From positions 1 through 40,329 of the forward strand of contig NZ_NOIT01000023.1 of NCBI RefSeq assembly GCF_004136555.1: 40,329 nucleotides of DNA, read 5' to 3'. A model generated the notes under the pieces. It saw nothing but the letters and a program-made list of their open reading frames with translations, ran no database searches and had not been told where the DNA came from. Positions 32,047-40,259 of this stretch are shown in pieces (within the stretch, counting starts at the first letter, position 1; each line of letters starts with the position of its first letter). The position numbers were made by a program, and so were the translations under genes. The stretch comes from Kocuria carniphila (lineage in GTDB: Bacteria; Actinomycetota; Actinomycetes; Actinomycetales; Micrococcaceae).

Positions 32047-33245
32047 CCCGCACCCTGCTCCACAACGCCCACCTGGTCACCGATCGCCGGATCATCCGGG
32101 ACGGTTGGTTGTTGCTCAATGACGGCCTGATCGGGGACCAGGGCACTGGAGATTCCTGGCGCTCGCGATTGGCCAGTGATCAAGCAGGGCCGGGCCGATC
32201 AGACCTGGCTCAAACACGCGTCAATGAACAAACGCAAGTGGTTGATCTGAGGGGTGCGTGGCTGACCCCCGGGTTCGTGGACATCCACTGCCACGGGGCG
32301 GGCGGCTACGCGTTCGATGATGGTCCCGAGGCCGCGCTCCAGGCCTTGGAAGTTCATCGACACCACGGCACTACGTCCTCCCTGCTCTCCTTCGTCACGG
32401 ATGCCGTCCCCGCCATGGCCGAGCGGCTGGCATGGGCCGCAGAGCTTACGCGTGAAAATCCTGCGGTGCTCGGTTCGCACGCGGAGGGCCCTTTCCTCGA
32501 TCGGGGTCATCGGGGCGCGCACGCTGAAGAACTGCTGGTCACGCCCACTCCCGAAGCAGTCGGTCGGCTGATCGACGCCGCGGCTGGAACGCTCCGGCAG
32601 CTCACTCTGGCACCCGAGCTTCCCAGCGCCACCGAGGCCATCGCGCAATTGCGCGAAGCGGGCGCCACCATAGCGATCGGCCACACGGACGCCACGTACG
32701 ACGACGCTCTACGGGCCTTCCGCGCCGGCGCCGGCATCCTGACCCACGCCTTCAATGCGATGAACCCGCTGCATCACCGCAGGCCCGGCCCCGTGGTTGC
32801 CGCACTCGAATGCCCGGACGTCGCCCTCGAGGTGATTTGCGACGGCGTCCACGTGCACCCCGGGGTCATCGCCATGCTGTTCGCCTCGGCGCCGGAACGC
32901 ACAGCGCTCATTACGGATGCCATGTCCGCCGCGTGCATGCACGACGGTTCCTACACCCTCGGTGCACTACCCGTCACCGTGACCGACGGGGTGGCCCGGT
33001 TGACCGAGGGGAACACGATCGCCGGTTCCACCCTGACCATGGACCAAGCCGTCAAACGGGCGGTGGAAGATGTCGGACTATCTGTGGAGCAGGCCGTTTA
33101 CGCGGCCACACAGGCACCGCTCCAGGCAATCGGTGCTGGAGATGACCGCGGTCGTCTGGCCCCCGGTCTCCGCGCGGACCTCGTGGTACTGGATTCGGAA
33201 CTCACCGTTGCCGGCGTCTACGTGGCCGGCGAAACAATCCGCTGA
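32043..33245 (+). CDS. nagA: N-acetylglucosamine-6-phosphate deacetylase
   Basis: A 400-aa amidohydrolase. HxH pair in FVDIHCHG (His82, His84), Glu148 in HAEGPFL, His214 in GHTDATYD, His235 in THAFNAMNPLHHR, DGVHVHP, and catalytic Asp292 in ITDAM. All metal and catalytic residues are present. It deacetylates GlcNAc-6-P to GlcN-6-P for NagB. Near residues 33-62 it has a polar insertion not usual in the family. The start overlaps the nanR stop by 4 bp, so regulator and enzyme are made together. Confidence 0.93.
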   Translation: MTRTLLHNAHLVTDRRIIRDGWLLLNDGLIGDQGTGDSWRSRLASDQAGPGRSDLAQTRVNEQTQVVDLRGAWLTPGFVDIHCHGAGGYAFDDGPEAALQALEVHRHHGTTSSLLSFVTDAVPAMAERLAWAAELTRENPAVLGSHAEGPFLDRGHRGAHAEELLVTPTPEAVGRLIDAAAGTLRQLTLAPELPSATEAIAQLREAGATIAIGHTDATYDDALRAFRAGAGILTHAFNAMNPLHHRRPGPVVAALECPDVALEVICDGVHVHPGVIAMLFASAPERTALITDAMSAACMHDGSYTLGALPVTVTDGVARLTEGNTIAGSTLTMDQAVKRAVEDVGLSVEQAVYAATQAPLQAIGAGDDRGRLAPGLRADLVVLDSELTVAGVYVAGETIR

Positions 33246-33296
33246 AACTCCTCAGGATTGTCTTTCGCACGAGCTACCATCTCGGCAGGAGGCCCG

Positions 33297-34064
33297 ATGA
33301 GTACCGCACCCGGGACGACCGGCGATGTCGTCACCAAATCAATCCGCCTGTTGGCCACGCAGGGTTACCACGCGACCACCGTGGATCAGTTAGCGCAGGC
33401 CACCGGTGTCAGCCGCGCCACGTTCTTCCGCAAGTACGGGTCCAAGGAGGACATCGTCTTCGCGGATCACGCTTCCAACCTCGAACGCCTTGAACAGCTG
33501 CTGAGCCGCCCCAACCTCACCCCGCAAGCGGGACTGGCCGAGGGTGTGCAGCTGGTGTTCCGACACAATCTGGATCATGCGGACCGAGCCATTGCTCGCC
33601 ATCACCTATTGCAGCAAGTGGAAAGCCTTCGAGACAGGGAACTTGCTACATCGCATCGCTACGAGCGGCTCTTCCAGGAGTTCTTGCGCAGGGTGCTCCC
33701 TGAGAACGCGGATCAGCGGGTCACCGCGGTGTCCATGGCATCGGCCACCGTGGCTGTGCACAACGCCTATCTACGCACGTGGTTGAGGGACCCTCGTGCC
33801 AACAGCGGTGAGCAACTGGCGGCGGGTCTCAATCAGCGGATCGGTTGGCTGTGCACGGTCTTCGGTCTCTCAGCGGGCCCTGGGCGGATTGCGTCCGTGC
33901 CCCGCCAACCCGAGCAGGCGGCGTCGTCCTCGCCGGTCGTGGTGGTGCTCCAAGAAGGTGCCGATCCGCGGGCGGCAGCGGAGCAAGCGGCGCGGTCGGT
34001 CTACGACGCCCTGGTCGCAGCCCAGGGTCAGTCGAACTCGCGCTCCGAGACCAACACACCGTAG
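33297..34064 (+). CDS. TetR family transcriptional regulator
   Basis: A 255-aa regulator. TetR helix-turn-helix: SIRLLATQGYHATTVDQLAQATGVSRATFFRKYGSKEDIVFAD. The ligand domain is helical. The tail from about residue 200 is low-complexity (PRQPEQAASSSPVV) and contains the 11-mer at 33918-33928, then ends VLQEGADPRAAAEQAARSVYDALVAAQ. ATG 33297 follows GGCAGGAGG. Its 3' end overlaps that of the convergent GNAT gene by 37 bp. Control of the beta-oxidation operon beyond GNAT is a guess, supported by a 15-bp inverted repeat in that promoter. Confidence 0.88.
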   Translation: MSTAPGTTGDVVTKSIRLLATQGYHATTVDQLAQATGVSRATFFRKYGSKEDIVFADHASNLERLEQLLSRPNLTPQAGLAEGVQLVFRHNLDHADRAIARHHLLQQVESLRDRELATSHRYERLFQEFLRRVLPENADQRVTAVSMASATVAVHNAYLRTWLRDPRANSGEQLAAGLNQRIGWLCTVFGLSAGPGRIASVPRQPEQAASSSPVVVVLQEGADPRAAAEQAARSVYDALVAAQGQSNSRSETNTP

Positions 34065-34582
34065 ATCAGTTCGTCGCGCCATTCGCCCAGCTGGAAGTGG
34101 CTTTCGCGGAGAGTGGCCTCGTGCCGCATGCCGATGTGCTCGCACACCTTGGCGGACGCCACATTGAGGCTGTCCAGGCGGGCGAACACGCGGTGGGCAC
34201 CCAGTTTTTGGAAGGCAGCGTCAACGGCGGCGTACGCGGCTTCTGCGGCGTAGCCCTTGCCCGTGTGATCCGGGTGCAGCGCCCAGCCGATCTCGACCTG
34301 GGAGGCCTCGGCGTCCGCGAGCGTCAGGACGATCTCGCCGGCCAGCTCATCCGAGTCGTGCGGGGACACGGCAAAGCGGAACTGATCCCCGTCCTCCGCC
34401 CAGCGGCGTTCTCCCATGTGGTCCTTGACCATGCCTATGACATCGTCCATGTCCCTCGGTCCACGCCACGCGTGCACGGCGTAATCCTCGCGGGACTGGT
34501 AGGAGTACATCGGCTCAATATCTGCCTCGGTGAGCCGGCGGAAAGTCAGGCGCTGTGAGCGCAAGGGCAGCACGTTTCTCAT
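34028..34582 (-). CDS. GNAT family N-acetyltransferase (RimJ/RimL type)
   Basis: A 184-aa acetyltransferase. LRSQRLTFRRLTEADIEPMYSY at the N-terminus, VEIGWALHPDHTGKGYAAEAAYAAVDAAF with the acetyl-CoA loop (HTGKGYA), HRVFARLDSLNVASAKVCEHIGMRHEATLRE and a final strand RDELIYGVLVSE. Acetyltransf_3 type; substrates of such genes are rarely known. I chose ATG 34582; the longer in-frame start at 34699 would cross the neighbouring promoter. The last 37 bp overlap the TetR gene tail to tail. Confidence 0.88.
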   Translation of the reverse strand: MRNVLPLRSQRLTFRRLTEADIEPMYSYQSREDYAVHAWRGPRDMDDVIGMVKDHMGERRWAEDGDQFRFAVSPHDSDELAGEIVLTLADAEASQVEIGWALHPDHTGKGYAAEAAYAAVDAAFQKLGAHRVFARLDSLNVASAKVCEHIGMRHEATLRESHFQLGEWRDELIYGVLVSEREFD

Positions 34583-34640
34583 CCCGTTCAGCCTATCGAC
34601 GCGATGCCCCGGATAGCCGCCCCGAATGACACGCAATATC

Positions 34641-34670
34641 TTGACGTGAGACGCAGTCTCAGGGCAATCT
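34641..34670 (+). promoter_or_regulatory. Candidate promoter with operator upstream of the beta-oxidation operon
   Basis: TTGACG (34641-34646), 18-bp spacer, CAATCT (34665-34670). The spacer contains TGAGACgcaGTCTCA (34647-34661), a 15-bp inverted repeat positioned to block RNA polymerase. Binding by the TetR protein at 33297 is inferred from proximity only. Confidence 0.5.
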
Positions 34671-34724
34671 GGGGGATGATGATGTGGCACGGGCCACAAC
34701 CCCCTCAGTACTCAGGAGTTCAGC

Positions 34725-36824
34725 GTGACCGAGTCCAAGTTCCCCTCCACCGTGACCATCACCGTGGATTATCCGGTCCTCCCCGGGCGCGAGCGCCCGA
34801 TTGCCCTGGTCAGCCTGGATTCTACGGCGTCTAACGGGCTCATCATCTGGGGTTCTGAGGCGGTTCAGCAGTTGCGCCGCGACCTCACCGCGATCGACAC
34901 CTCCGCGGTCGAGGCAGTGGTCGTCACGGGCAACACCAAGTCCTTCGGCGCGGGAGCCAATCTGAAGGAGATTCGTTACGCCCAGTTGCAGGATGCGTCG
35001 GAAGATTACGTGTGGGCCGGGCACGAGACCTTCGCCGTGCTCGCGGATATGCCGGTGCCCACCTTTTCGCTGGTCACGGGGATGGCCCTGGGCGGCGGCA
35101 TGGAACTTGCGCTGCACTCGGATTACCGCCTGGTCACCTCGGGCAAGGCGCAGCTGGGCCTGCCCGAGTGCCACCTCGGTTTCTTCCCCGGTTGGGGCGG
35201 CGTCTACCTGCTGCCGCACCTGGTCGGCGCCAAGGCCGCGCTGGACGTGATCGTCACCGATTCCATGCGCGGTCGGAACCTCAAGCCCCAGCAGGCCCTC
35301 GAGATCGGCATGGTGGACGCCGTTCTGGACGCAGCTCCCGGTACGCCCGAGTGGGATCAGCAGTGGCAGCAGTGGGTTGTCGAGGCACTCGAGGGCCAGC
35401 ACGAGCCGCGCAAGACCTCGGATGATCACGCCGCCTGGCAGGAGGCCGTCGACGCAGCCCGGGCGAAGGCCGAGCGCGCCTGGCACGGTGCCGCACCCGG
35501 GCCGGTGGCGGCCATTGATCTGGTCGGCCGCGCTCGCACGGATTCTCGGCACGCCAACGCGGCCGCTGCGGTCCAGTTGTTCTCCACCGTGGTCCAGAGT
35601 GACGCCGCCAAGGCGTCCCTCTACGCATTCGAACTGGTCACCGCCCGACGCCGCGAGGCCGCCAACGTGCCGGACGCCCCCGTGCGCCCCATTCGCAAGG
35701 CCGCGGTCATCGGAGCGGGACTGATGGCGGGTCAGCTCGCGAGCTTGATCGCTCAGGGCGCCCAGATCCCCGTGGTGATGACCGACCTGGACGACGAGCG
35801 CCTGGCCACCGGCGTGCAGCGCACCCGCGATCGCTTCACGGCCCAGGCCGAGAAGGGTCGCATGAGCCCGGAGCAGGCCGAGAAACTGGGTTCCCTGATT
35901 ACCGGAGCCAAGTCCCCTGAGGATCTCGCGGACGCGGACTTCGTCATCGAGGCCGTCTTCGAGGAGCTCGAGGTCAAGAAGAAGGTCTTCGCCCAGTGGG
36001 AGCCGGTGCTGCGCGATGACGCGATCCTGGCCACCAACACCTCATCCCTGTCCGTCACCGCGATGGGTGAAGACCTGAAGCACCCCGAACGACTCGTGGG
36101 TTTCCACGTGTTCAACCCGGTGGAGGTCACCCCGCTGCTCGAGATCGTGGCCGCAGAGTCCACCGATGATTCCACCCTTGCCACCGCCTTCGACCTCGCC
36201 GCCAAATTGCGCCGGATCGCGGTGCTCGTCAAGGACGCCCCGAGCTTCGTGGTCAACCGCGTGCTGACCCGCATGTACGACGAGATCGGCCGCGCCATCG
36301 ACGCCGGCGGTGACCCCAAGACCGTGGACCACGCACTGGCTCCCATGGGTCTCCCCATGACACCGCTCCAGCTGCTGGACTTCGTGGGCCCCGCGGTACT
36401 CGTGCACATCACCCACACGATGCACGATGCCTACCCCGACCGCTTCACCCTGTCCCCGTGGCTGGACGCCGTGGCCGAAGCGGGCCTCAGCAACGTGCTC
36501 CCCAAGCGCGGCGAAGAGTCCGACACCTACCTCACACCGCAGGCCGATCAGGCCAGGGAACGCACGCAAGGTGAGCGGGCGGCGTCGTCGACGGGGGACG
36601 ACGGCGCCAACGGCCAGTTGCTCACGCGCGTCCAGGACGCGCTCGCGGACGAGATCGGGCACATGCTCGACGAGGGCGTGGTGGCCTCGGCGCGAGACGT
36701 GGACCTGTGCATGATCCTGGGTGCCAACTACCCGTTCCACCTGGGCGGCATCACCCCATACCTGGATCGTTGCGGCGCTTCCGAGCGCGTGCGCGGCCAG
36801 CGCTTCGACGCGGCCCAGAACTGA
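34725..36824 (+). CDS. Enoyl-CoA hydratase / 3-hydroxyacyl-CoA dehydrogenase fusion (FadB/FadJ-type)
   Basis: A 699-aa bifunctional beta-oxidation enzyme. Residues 10-230 are the hydratase: SFGAGANLKEI (oxyanion loop), GMALGGGMELAL with Glu127 and LPECHLGFFPGWGG with Glu148. Residues about 322-505 are the NAD domain: VIGAGLMAGQLAS, IEAVFEELEVKKKVF, NTSSLSVT and FHVFNPVEVTPLLEIV with catalytic His461. Two C-terminal dehydrogenase domains follow (DAPSFVVNRVLTRMYDE; CMILGANYPFHLGG). A polar linker around 605-632 carries the 11-mer. No thiolase gene is in the window. Start GTG 34725 follows AGGAG. It leads an operon with an acyl-CoA dehydrogenase and a ligase. Confidence 0.93.
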   Translation: MTESKFPSTVTITVDYPVLPGRERPIALVSLDSTASNGLIIWGSEAVQQLRRDLTAIDTSAVEAVVVTGNTKSFGAGANLKEIRYAQLQDASEDYVWAGHETFAVLADMPVPTFSLVTGMALGGGMELALHSDYRLVTSGKAQLGLPECHLGFFPGWGGVYLLPHLVGAKAALDVIVTDSMRGRNLKPQQALEIGMVDAVLDAAPGTPEWDQQWQQWVVEALEGQHEPRKTSDDHAAWQEAVDAARAKAERAWHGAAPGPVAAIDLVGRARTDSRHANAAAAVQLFSTVVQSDAAKASLYAFELVTARRREAANVPDAPVRPIRKAAVIGAGLMAGQLASLIAQGAQIPVVMTDLDDERLATGVQRTRDRFTAQAEKGRMSPEQAEKLGSLITGAKSPEDLADADFVIEAVFEELEVKKKVFAQWEPVLRDDAILATNTSSLSVTAMGEDLKHPERLVGFHVFNPVEVTPLLEIVAAESTDDSTLATAFDLAAKLRRIAVLVKDAPSFVVNRVLTRMYDEIGRAIDAGGDPKTVDHALAPMGLPMTPLQLLDFVGPAVLVHITHTMHDAYPDRFTLSPWLDAVAEAGLSNVLPKRGEESDTYLTPQADQARERTQGERAASSTGDDGANGQLLTRVQDALADEIGHMLDEGVVASARDVDLCMILGANYPFHLGGITPYLDRCGASERVRGQRFDAAQN

Positions 36825-36870
36825 CTCACCCCACCGAGAACCACTGAGAATTCACGAAAGAGATCACACC

Positions 36871-38109
36871 ATGACGCAGCAGCCCGCCACCGATCAGGAC
36901 CTGTTCCCGCAGGGCACGGTCGAGCCCGAATACTCACTCAATGACGTGCTCGATACCGATGCCGCGGGTGTCTACGCGGACGTCACCGACGAGGACCGCG
37001 CCCACTGGATGCGCGCCCGCGCGTTCGTGCAGGACGAGCTGCTGGGCGTCATTCACGAACACTGGGATCGCGGCGAGTACCCGCTGGACCTGGTGGCCCG
37101 CATGGGCGAGCTGGACCTGCTGCGCGACGGTGTGAGCGTGACCGGTTACGCGCCCATGTCCAAGATGGCGGCCGGTCTGGTGGCTATGGAACTCTCCCGC
37201 GGCGATGGCTCCATCTCCACCGTGAGTGGCGTGCAGGGCGGGTTGGCCATGCGCTCGATCGCCATGTGCGGCAACGATGAGCAGCGGGAGCGCTGGCTGC
37301 CCGACATGGCGTCCGGCAAGCTGCTGGGATCCTTCGCTCTGACCGAGCCCACCCACGGCTCCGACTCGATCGGCCTGGAAACCCGGGCCACACCCGTCGA
37401 GGGCGGTTTCATCCTCAACGGTGAGAAGAAGTGGATCGGCAACGGCTCGATGGGCGGCATCACCGTGGTGTGGGCCCGCAATGATGTCACCAACGCGGTG
37501 CAGGGTTTCGTGGTTCCACAGGAGTCCGAGGGTTACAGCGGCACAACCATTCGCGGCAAGCTGGCCCTGCGCGCCATCCACCAGGCTCATATCCGCATGG
37601 AGAACGTGTTCGTTCCCACCGAGAACGTGTTGCCGGGCGCCGGTTCCTTCCGCGATACCGCTTCCGTGCTGTTTGCGACGCGCATCGGGGTGGCCTGGGC
37701 CGCCGTCGGCCAGGCCGTGGCCTGCTACGAGACCGCAGTGCAGTACGCGGCGCAGCGTGAGCAGTTCGGCCGTCCGCTGGCGGCGTCGCAGATTGTGCAG
37801 GAACGCTTGGCGCGCATGCTCAGCGAGCTGACGTCCATGCAGACGCTCGTGATGGCCATGGCCCGCAAGGAAGAAGCCGGCACGCTGACCGGCCCCCAGG
37901 CCTCGCTGGCCAAGTACACCGCGACCCGAACCGCCCGCCGTGTTGCGGCCAATGCGCGAGACCTTTTGGGTGGCAACGGCATTCTGGTGGAAAATCGTGT
38001 TGCGCGTCACTTTGCAGACGTCGAGGCCCTGCACACCTATGAGGGCACCGAAACGGTCCAGGCGCTCATCATCGGCAAGTCCATCACCGGTTTCTCGGCC
38101 TACAACTGA
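36871..38109 (+). CDS. Acyl-CoA dehydrogenase (glutaryl-CoA dehydrogenase-like subgroup)
   Basis: A 412-aa flavoenzyme. FALTEPTHGSDSIGLETRA (FAD/substrate contact), WIGNGSMGGITVVWAR, the C-terminal helical domain with QFGRPLAASQIVQERLARM, and catalytic Glu391 in LHTYEGTETVQALIIGK, the position used by GCDH-like and most short/medium-chain enzymes. The FAD is reoxidised by ETF, which is not encoded here. Start ATG 36871, 46 bp after the FadB-like stop, with GAAAGAG upstream. The upstream in-frame ATG at 36721 lies inside the FadB-like gene and was discarded. Substrate chain length cannot be assigned. Confidence 0.92.
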   Translation: MTQQPATDQDLFPQGTVEPEYSLNDVLDTDAAGVYADVTDEDRAHWMRARAFVQDELLGVIHEHWDRGEYPLDLVARMGELDLLRDGVSVTGYAPMSKMAAGLVAMELSRGDGSISTVSGVQGGLAMRSIAMCGNDEQRERWLPDMASGKLLGSFALTEPTHGSDSIGLETRATPVEGGFILNGEKKWIGNGSMGGITVVWARNDVTNAVQGFVVPQESEGYSGTTIRGKLALRAIHQAHIRMENVFVPTENVLPGAGSFRDTASVLFATRIGVAWAAVGQAVACYETAVQYAAQREQFGRPLAASQIVQERLARMLSELTSMQTLVMAMARKEEAGTLTGPQASLAKYTATRTARRVAANARDLLGGNGILVENRVARHFADVEALHTYEGTETVQALIIGKSITGFSAYN

Positions 38110-38131
38110 GCCACCGATTACAGGAGCACCC

Positions 38132-39886
38132 ATGTACGCGAACGCACAGCCCCTGTCCCCATTGCGATTCATCGAGCGCAGCGCGGAAGTCTTCCCCGAG
38201 CGAGAAGCCATCGTCTACGGCAGCCAGTCGTGGACGTACAAGGAGTTCGAGCGGGACGTCCGGCGGTTCGCCACGGCGCTCTTACCGCACCTTCCGTCGG
38301 CTTCCGCTTCCGGTGACGACGCCGCCGCGTCCGGTGACGTTGCCGGCACGGGTGGATCGGGCGGTGCGGCAGCTTCCCATGAAGACCCGGCACAAGGTGA
38401 GGCTGAGAGCGGGGAGTACCTGGGTGCGGAACAACTGACGCGGTCCCTGCCCACGGTGGCCGTGATCGCACCCAATCTGCCGGCGCTGCTACTGGCCCAC
38501 TACGCGGTCCCCGCCGCGGGTGCTGTCCTGGTCCCGTTGAACCCGCGGCTGTCCACGCGCGAGTTGGATTACATCCTGGACCACAGTGAGGCCAGCGTGG
38601 TCATCGCGGACTCCTCAGTACTGGACACCGTGATCTCCGCTCTTGACGGCAAGGAAGGCATCACCCTGGTCCAGCTGCCCGATGAGCAGGCCGGTATCGA
38701 GCCAGTGCGGGACCACTCCTACGGCGAGATCCCTACGTTCGACGAGTTCATCGACGTAGAGCCCCTGGAAGTGGGCGAAGCGGCGTCGTCGAGCGAACGA
38801 GGCGTGAGCTACAAGGTGGCTGACGAGAATTCGCCCATCACCCTGAACTACACGTCCGGGACGACCGGGCGGCCCAAGGGTGTGCTGTACGGGCACCGCG
38901 GGGCGTACCTGAACAGCTTGGGCGAGGTGTTCCACAACGGGTTCGACGGTGCGACTCGCTACCTGTGGACGCTGCCGATGTTCCACTGCAACGGCTGGTG
39001 CACCACGTGGGCGGTGACTGCGGCCGGCGGTACTCACGTGTGTTTGCGTGCAGTGCGGCCGGATGCCATCTGGGACGCTTTCGACAACCAGGGCATCACT
39101 CACTTGTGCGGCGCACCTGCGGTGTGCTCGATCATCGTGGACGCGGATGAGGCACACGCATTGGACAAGCCCATCCGCATCACCACGGCGGGAGCTCCGC
39201 CGGCACCGAGCATCATCGAACGACTGGAGGACGCCGGATTCGGGATCGTGCACGTATACGGGCTCACTGAGGTGTTCGGTCCCATCACCATTTGCGAGCC
39301 GCAAGAGGAGTGGAAGGAACTCTCTCCGCGGGAGCGCGCTCAGCAAATGTCCCGCCAGGGAGTGGGCATGGTGCAGGCGGAATCCGCACGCATCGTGGAT
39401 ACCGAGATGAACGATGTCCCGGCTGACGGCGAGACCCTGGGTGAAGTGGTGCTGCGCGGTAACAACGTGATGATCGGGTACTACAAGGACACCGAGGCCA
39501 CTGAGACAGCTTTCTTCGGCGGTTGGTTCCACACCGGTGACTTGGGAGTGATGCACCCCAACGGCTACATCCAGCTGCGCGACCGCGCCAAGGACATCAT
39601 CATTTCCGGCGGTGAGAACATCTCCTCCATCGAGGTGGAGCAGGCCCTGTACTCACACCCGGAGGTCCTCGACGTGGCTGTGATCGGCGTTCCCCATGAG
39701 AAGTGGGGCGAACGGCCGGTGGCGCACGTGGTGCGTTCGGCGGGTTCATCGGTGACCGCAGAAGAGCTGCGCGAGCACGTCCGTGAACGGCTGAGTGGTT
39801 TCAAGGTGCCGGACACCGTGACCTTCAGTGATGAACTACCGCGCACGGCCACGGGCAAGGTGCGGAAGAACCTGTTGCGCGAGTAG
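38132..39886 (+). CDS. AMP-dependent fatty-acyl-CoA synthetase
   Basis: A 584-aa adenylate-forming ligase. ATP loop LNYTSGTTGRPKGVLYGHRG (238-257), LPMFHCNGWCTTWAVTAAGGTHVCLR, VYGLTEVFGP, GWFHTGDLGVMHPNGYIQLRDRAKDIIISGGENISSIEVE, and TATGKVRKNLLRE with the final catalytic Lys. Motifs such as MFHCNGW fit the medium-chain acyl-CoA ligase group. Residues about 55-106 are a Gly/Ala/Ser/Asp-rich insertion inside the N-terminal domain, and 211-230 are a second shorter one; each holds a copy of the 11-mer. ATG 38132 follows CAGGAGCACCC, 22 bp after the dehydrogenase stop. Confidence 0.92.
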   Translation: MYANAQPLSPLRFIERSAEVFPEREAIVYGSQSWTYKEFERDVRRFATALLPHLPSASASGDDAAASGDVAGTGGSGGAAASHEDPAQGEAESGEYLGAEQLTRSLPTVAVIAPNLPALLLAHYAVPAAGAVLVPLNPRLSTRELDYILDHSEASVVIADSSVLDTVISALDGKEGITLVQLPDEQAGIEPVRDHSYGEIPTFDEFIDVEPLEVGEAASSSERGVSYKVADENSPITLNYTSGTTGRPKGVLYGHRGAYLNSLGEVFHNGFDGATRYLWTLPMFHCNGWCTTWAVTAAGGTHVCLRAVRPDAIWDAFDNQGITHLCGAPAVCSIIVDADEAHALDKPIRITTAGAPPAPSIIERLEDAGFGIVHVYGLTEVFGPITICEPQEEWKELSPRERAQQMSRQGVGMVQAESARIVDTEMNDVPADGETLGEVVLRGNNVMIGYYKDTEATETAFFGGWFHTGDLGVMHPNGYIQLRDRAKDIIISGGENISSIEVEQALYSHPEVLDVAVIGVPHEKWGERPVAHVVRSAGSSVTAEELREHVRERLSGFKVPDTVTFSDELPRTATGKVRKNLLRE

Positions 39887-40139
39887 TGCCGCCACTCTGG
39901 CTGAGCATTCTCAGTACTGGCTTCTCGGGGCCAGAGCGCTGCAATTAGGGCGGCCAGACCACGGACCTAGTGACCCACGCCACTTATAACACAGAGTGCG
40001 GCCACCGCTTTGCGCGGTGGCCGCACTCTGTGTAAAGTATTTCGAGTCGCCGCAAGGACGGACAAGCGAGAGATCGCCTTCCCGGTACCGCCGACAGCCC
40101 CATCCACCTCCTGAGCCTCGCTCAGTCGTGAACGAGAGT
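39887..40139. other. Non-coding region between the acyl-CoA synthetase gene and the rRNA promoter
   Basis: No convincing gene. The only clear structure is the 20-bp-stem terminator at 39989-40033. The open frames on the minus strand here (for example 39911-40231) run through that hairpin and the rRNA leader and lack a ribosome site or a recognisable domain. Confidence 0.7.
39989..40033. terminator. Long perfect hairpin terminator before the rRNA operon
   Basis: Perfect 20-bp stem (39989-40008, starting ACACAGAGTGCGGCC, and 40014-40033) with loop TTTGC. It has no classical T-tract on either side (AAAGTATTT follows). Length and position between the acyl-CoA synthetase operon and the rRNA promoter suggest a strong two-way transcription barrier. 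Confidence 0.8.
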
Positions 40140-40168
40140 TTGCGAAAAGGTAAACAGATGGATAAGCT
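40140..40168 (+). promoter_or_regulatory. Predicted rRNA operon promoter
   Basis: TTGCGA (40140-40145), 17-bp spacer, TAAGCT (40163-40168), followed by GAAGAGGTTGCC, a start region similar to those of actinobacterial rRNA and tRNA promoters. The rRNA leader motif lies about 90 bp downstream. Confidence 0.6.
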
Positions 40169-40259
40169 GAAGAGGTTGCCGCAAGGGAAAGCGATAGAGC
40201 TTCCGAAATCAGCGGCAAGACCAACCGACAAAAAGACCCTCGGGTTTCTTGTGTGGTTT

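Noticed and set aside
39911-40231. Minus-strand frame of 106 codons near the right edge
   Set aside because: Runs through the 20-bp-stem terminator and the rRNA leader; no start signal or domain.
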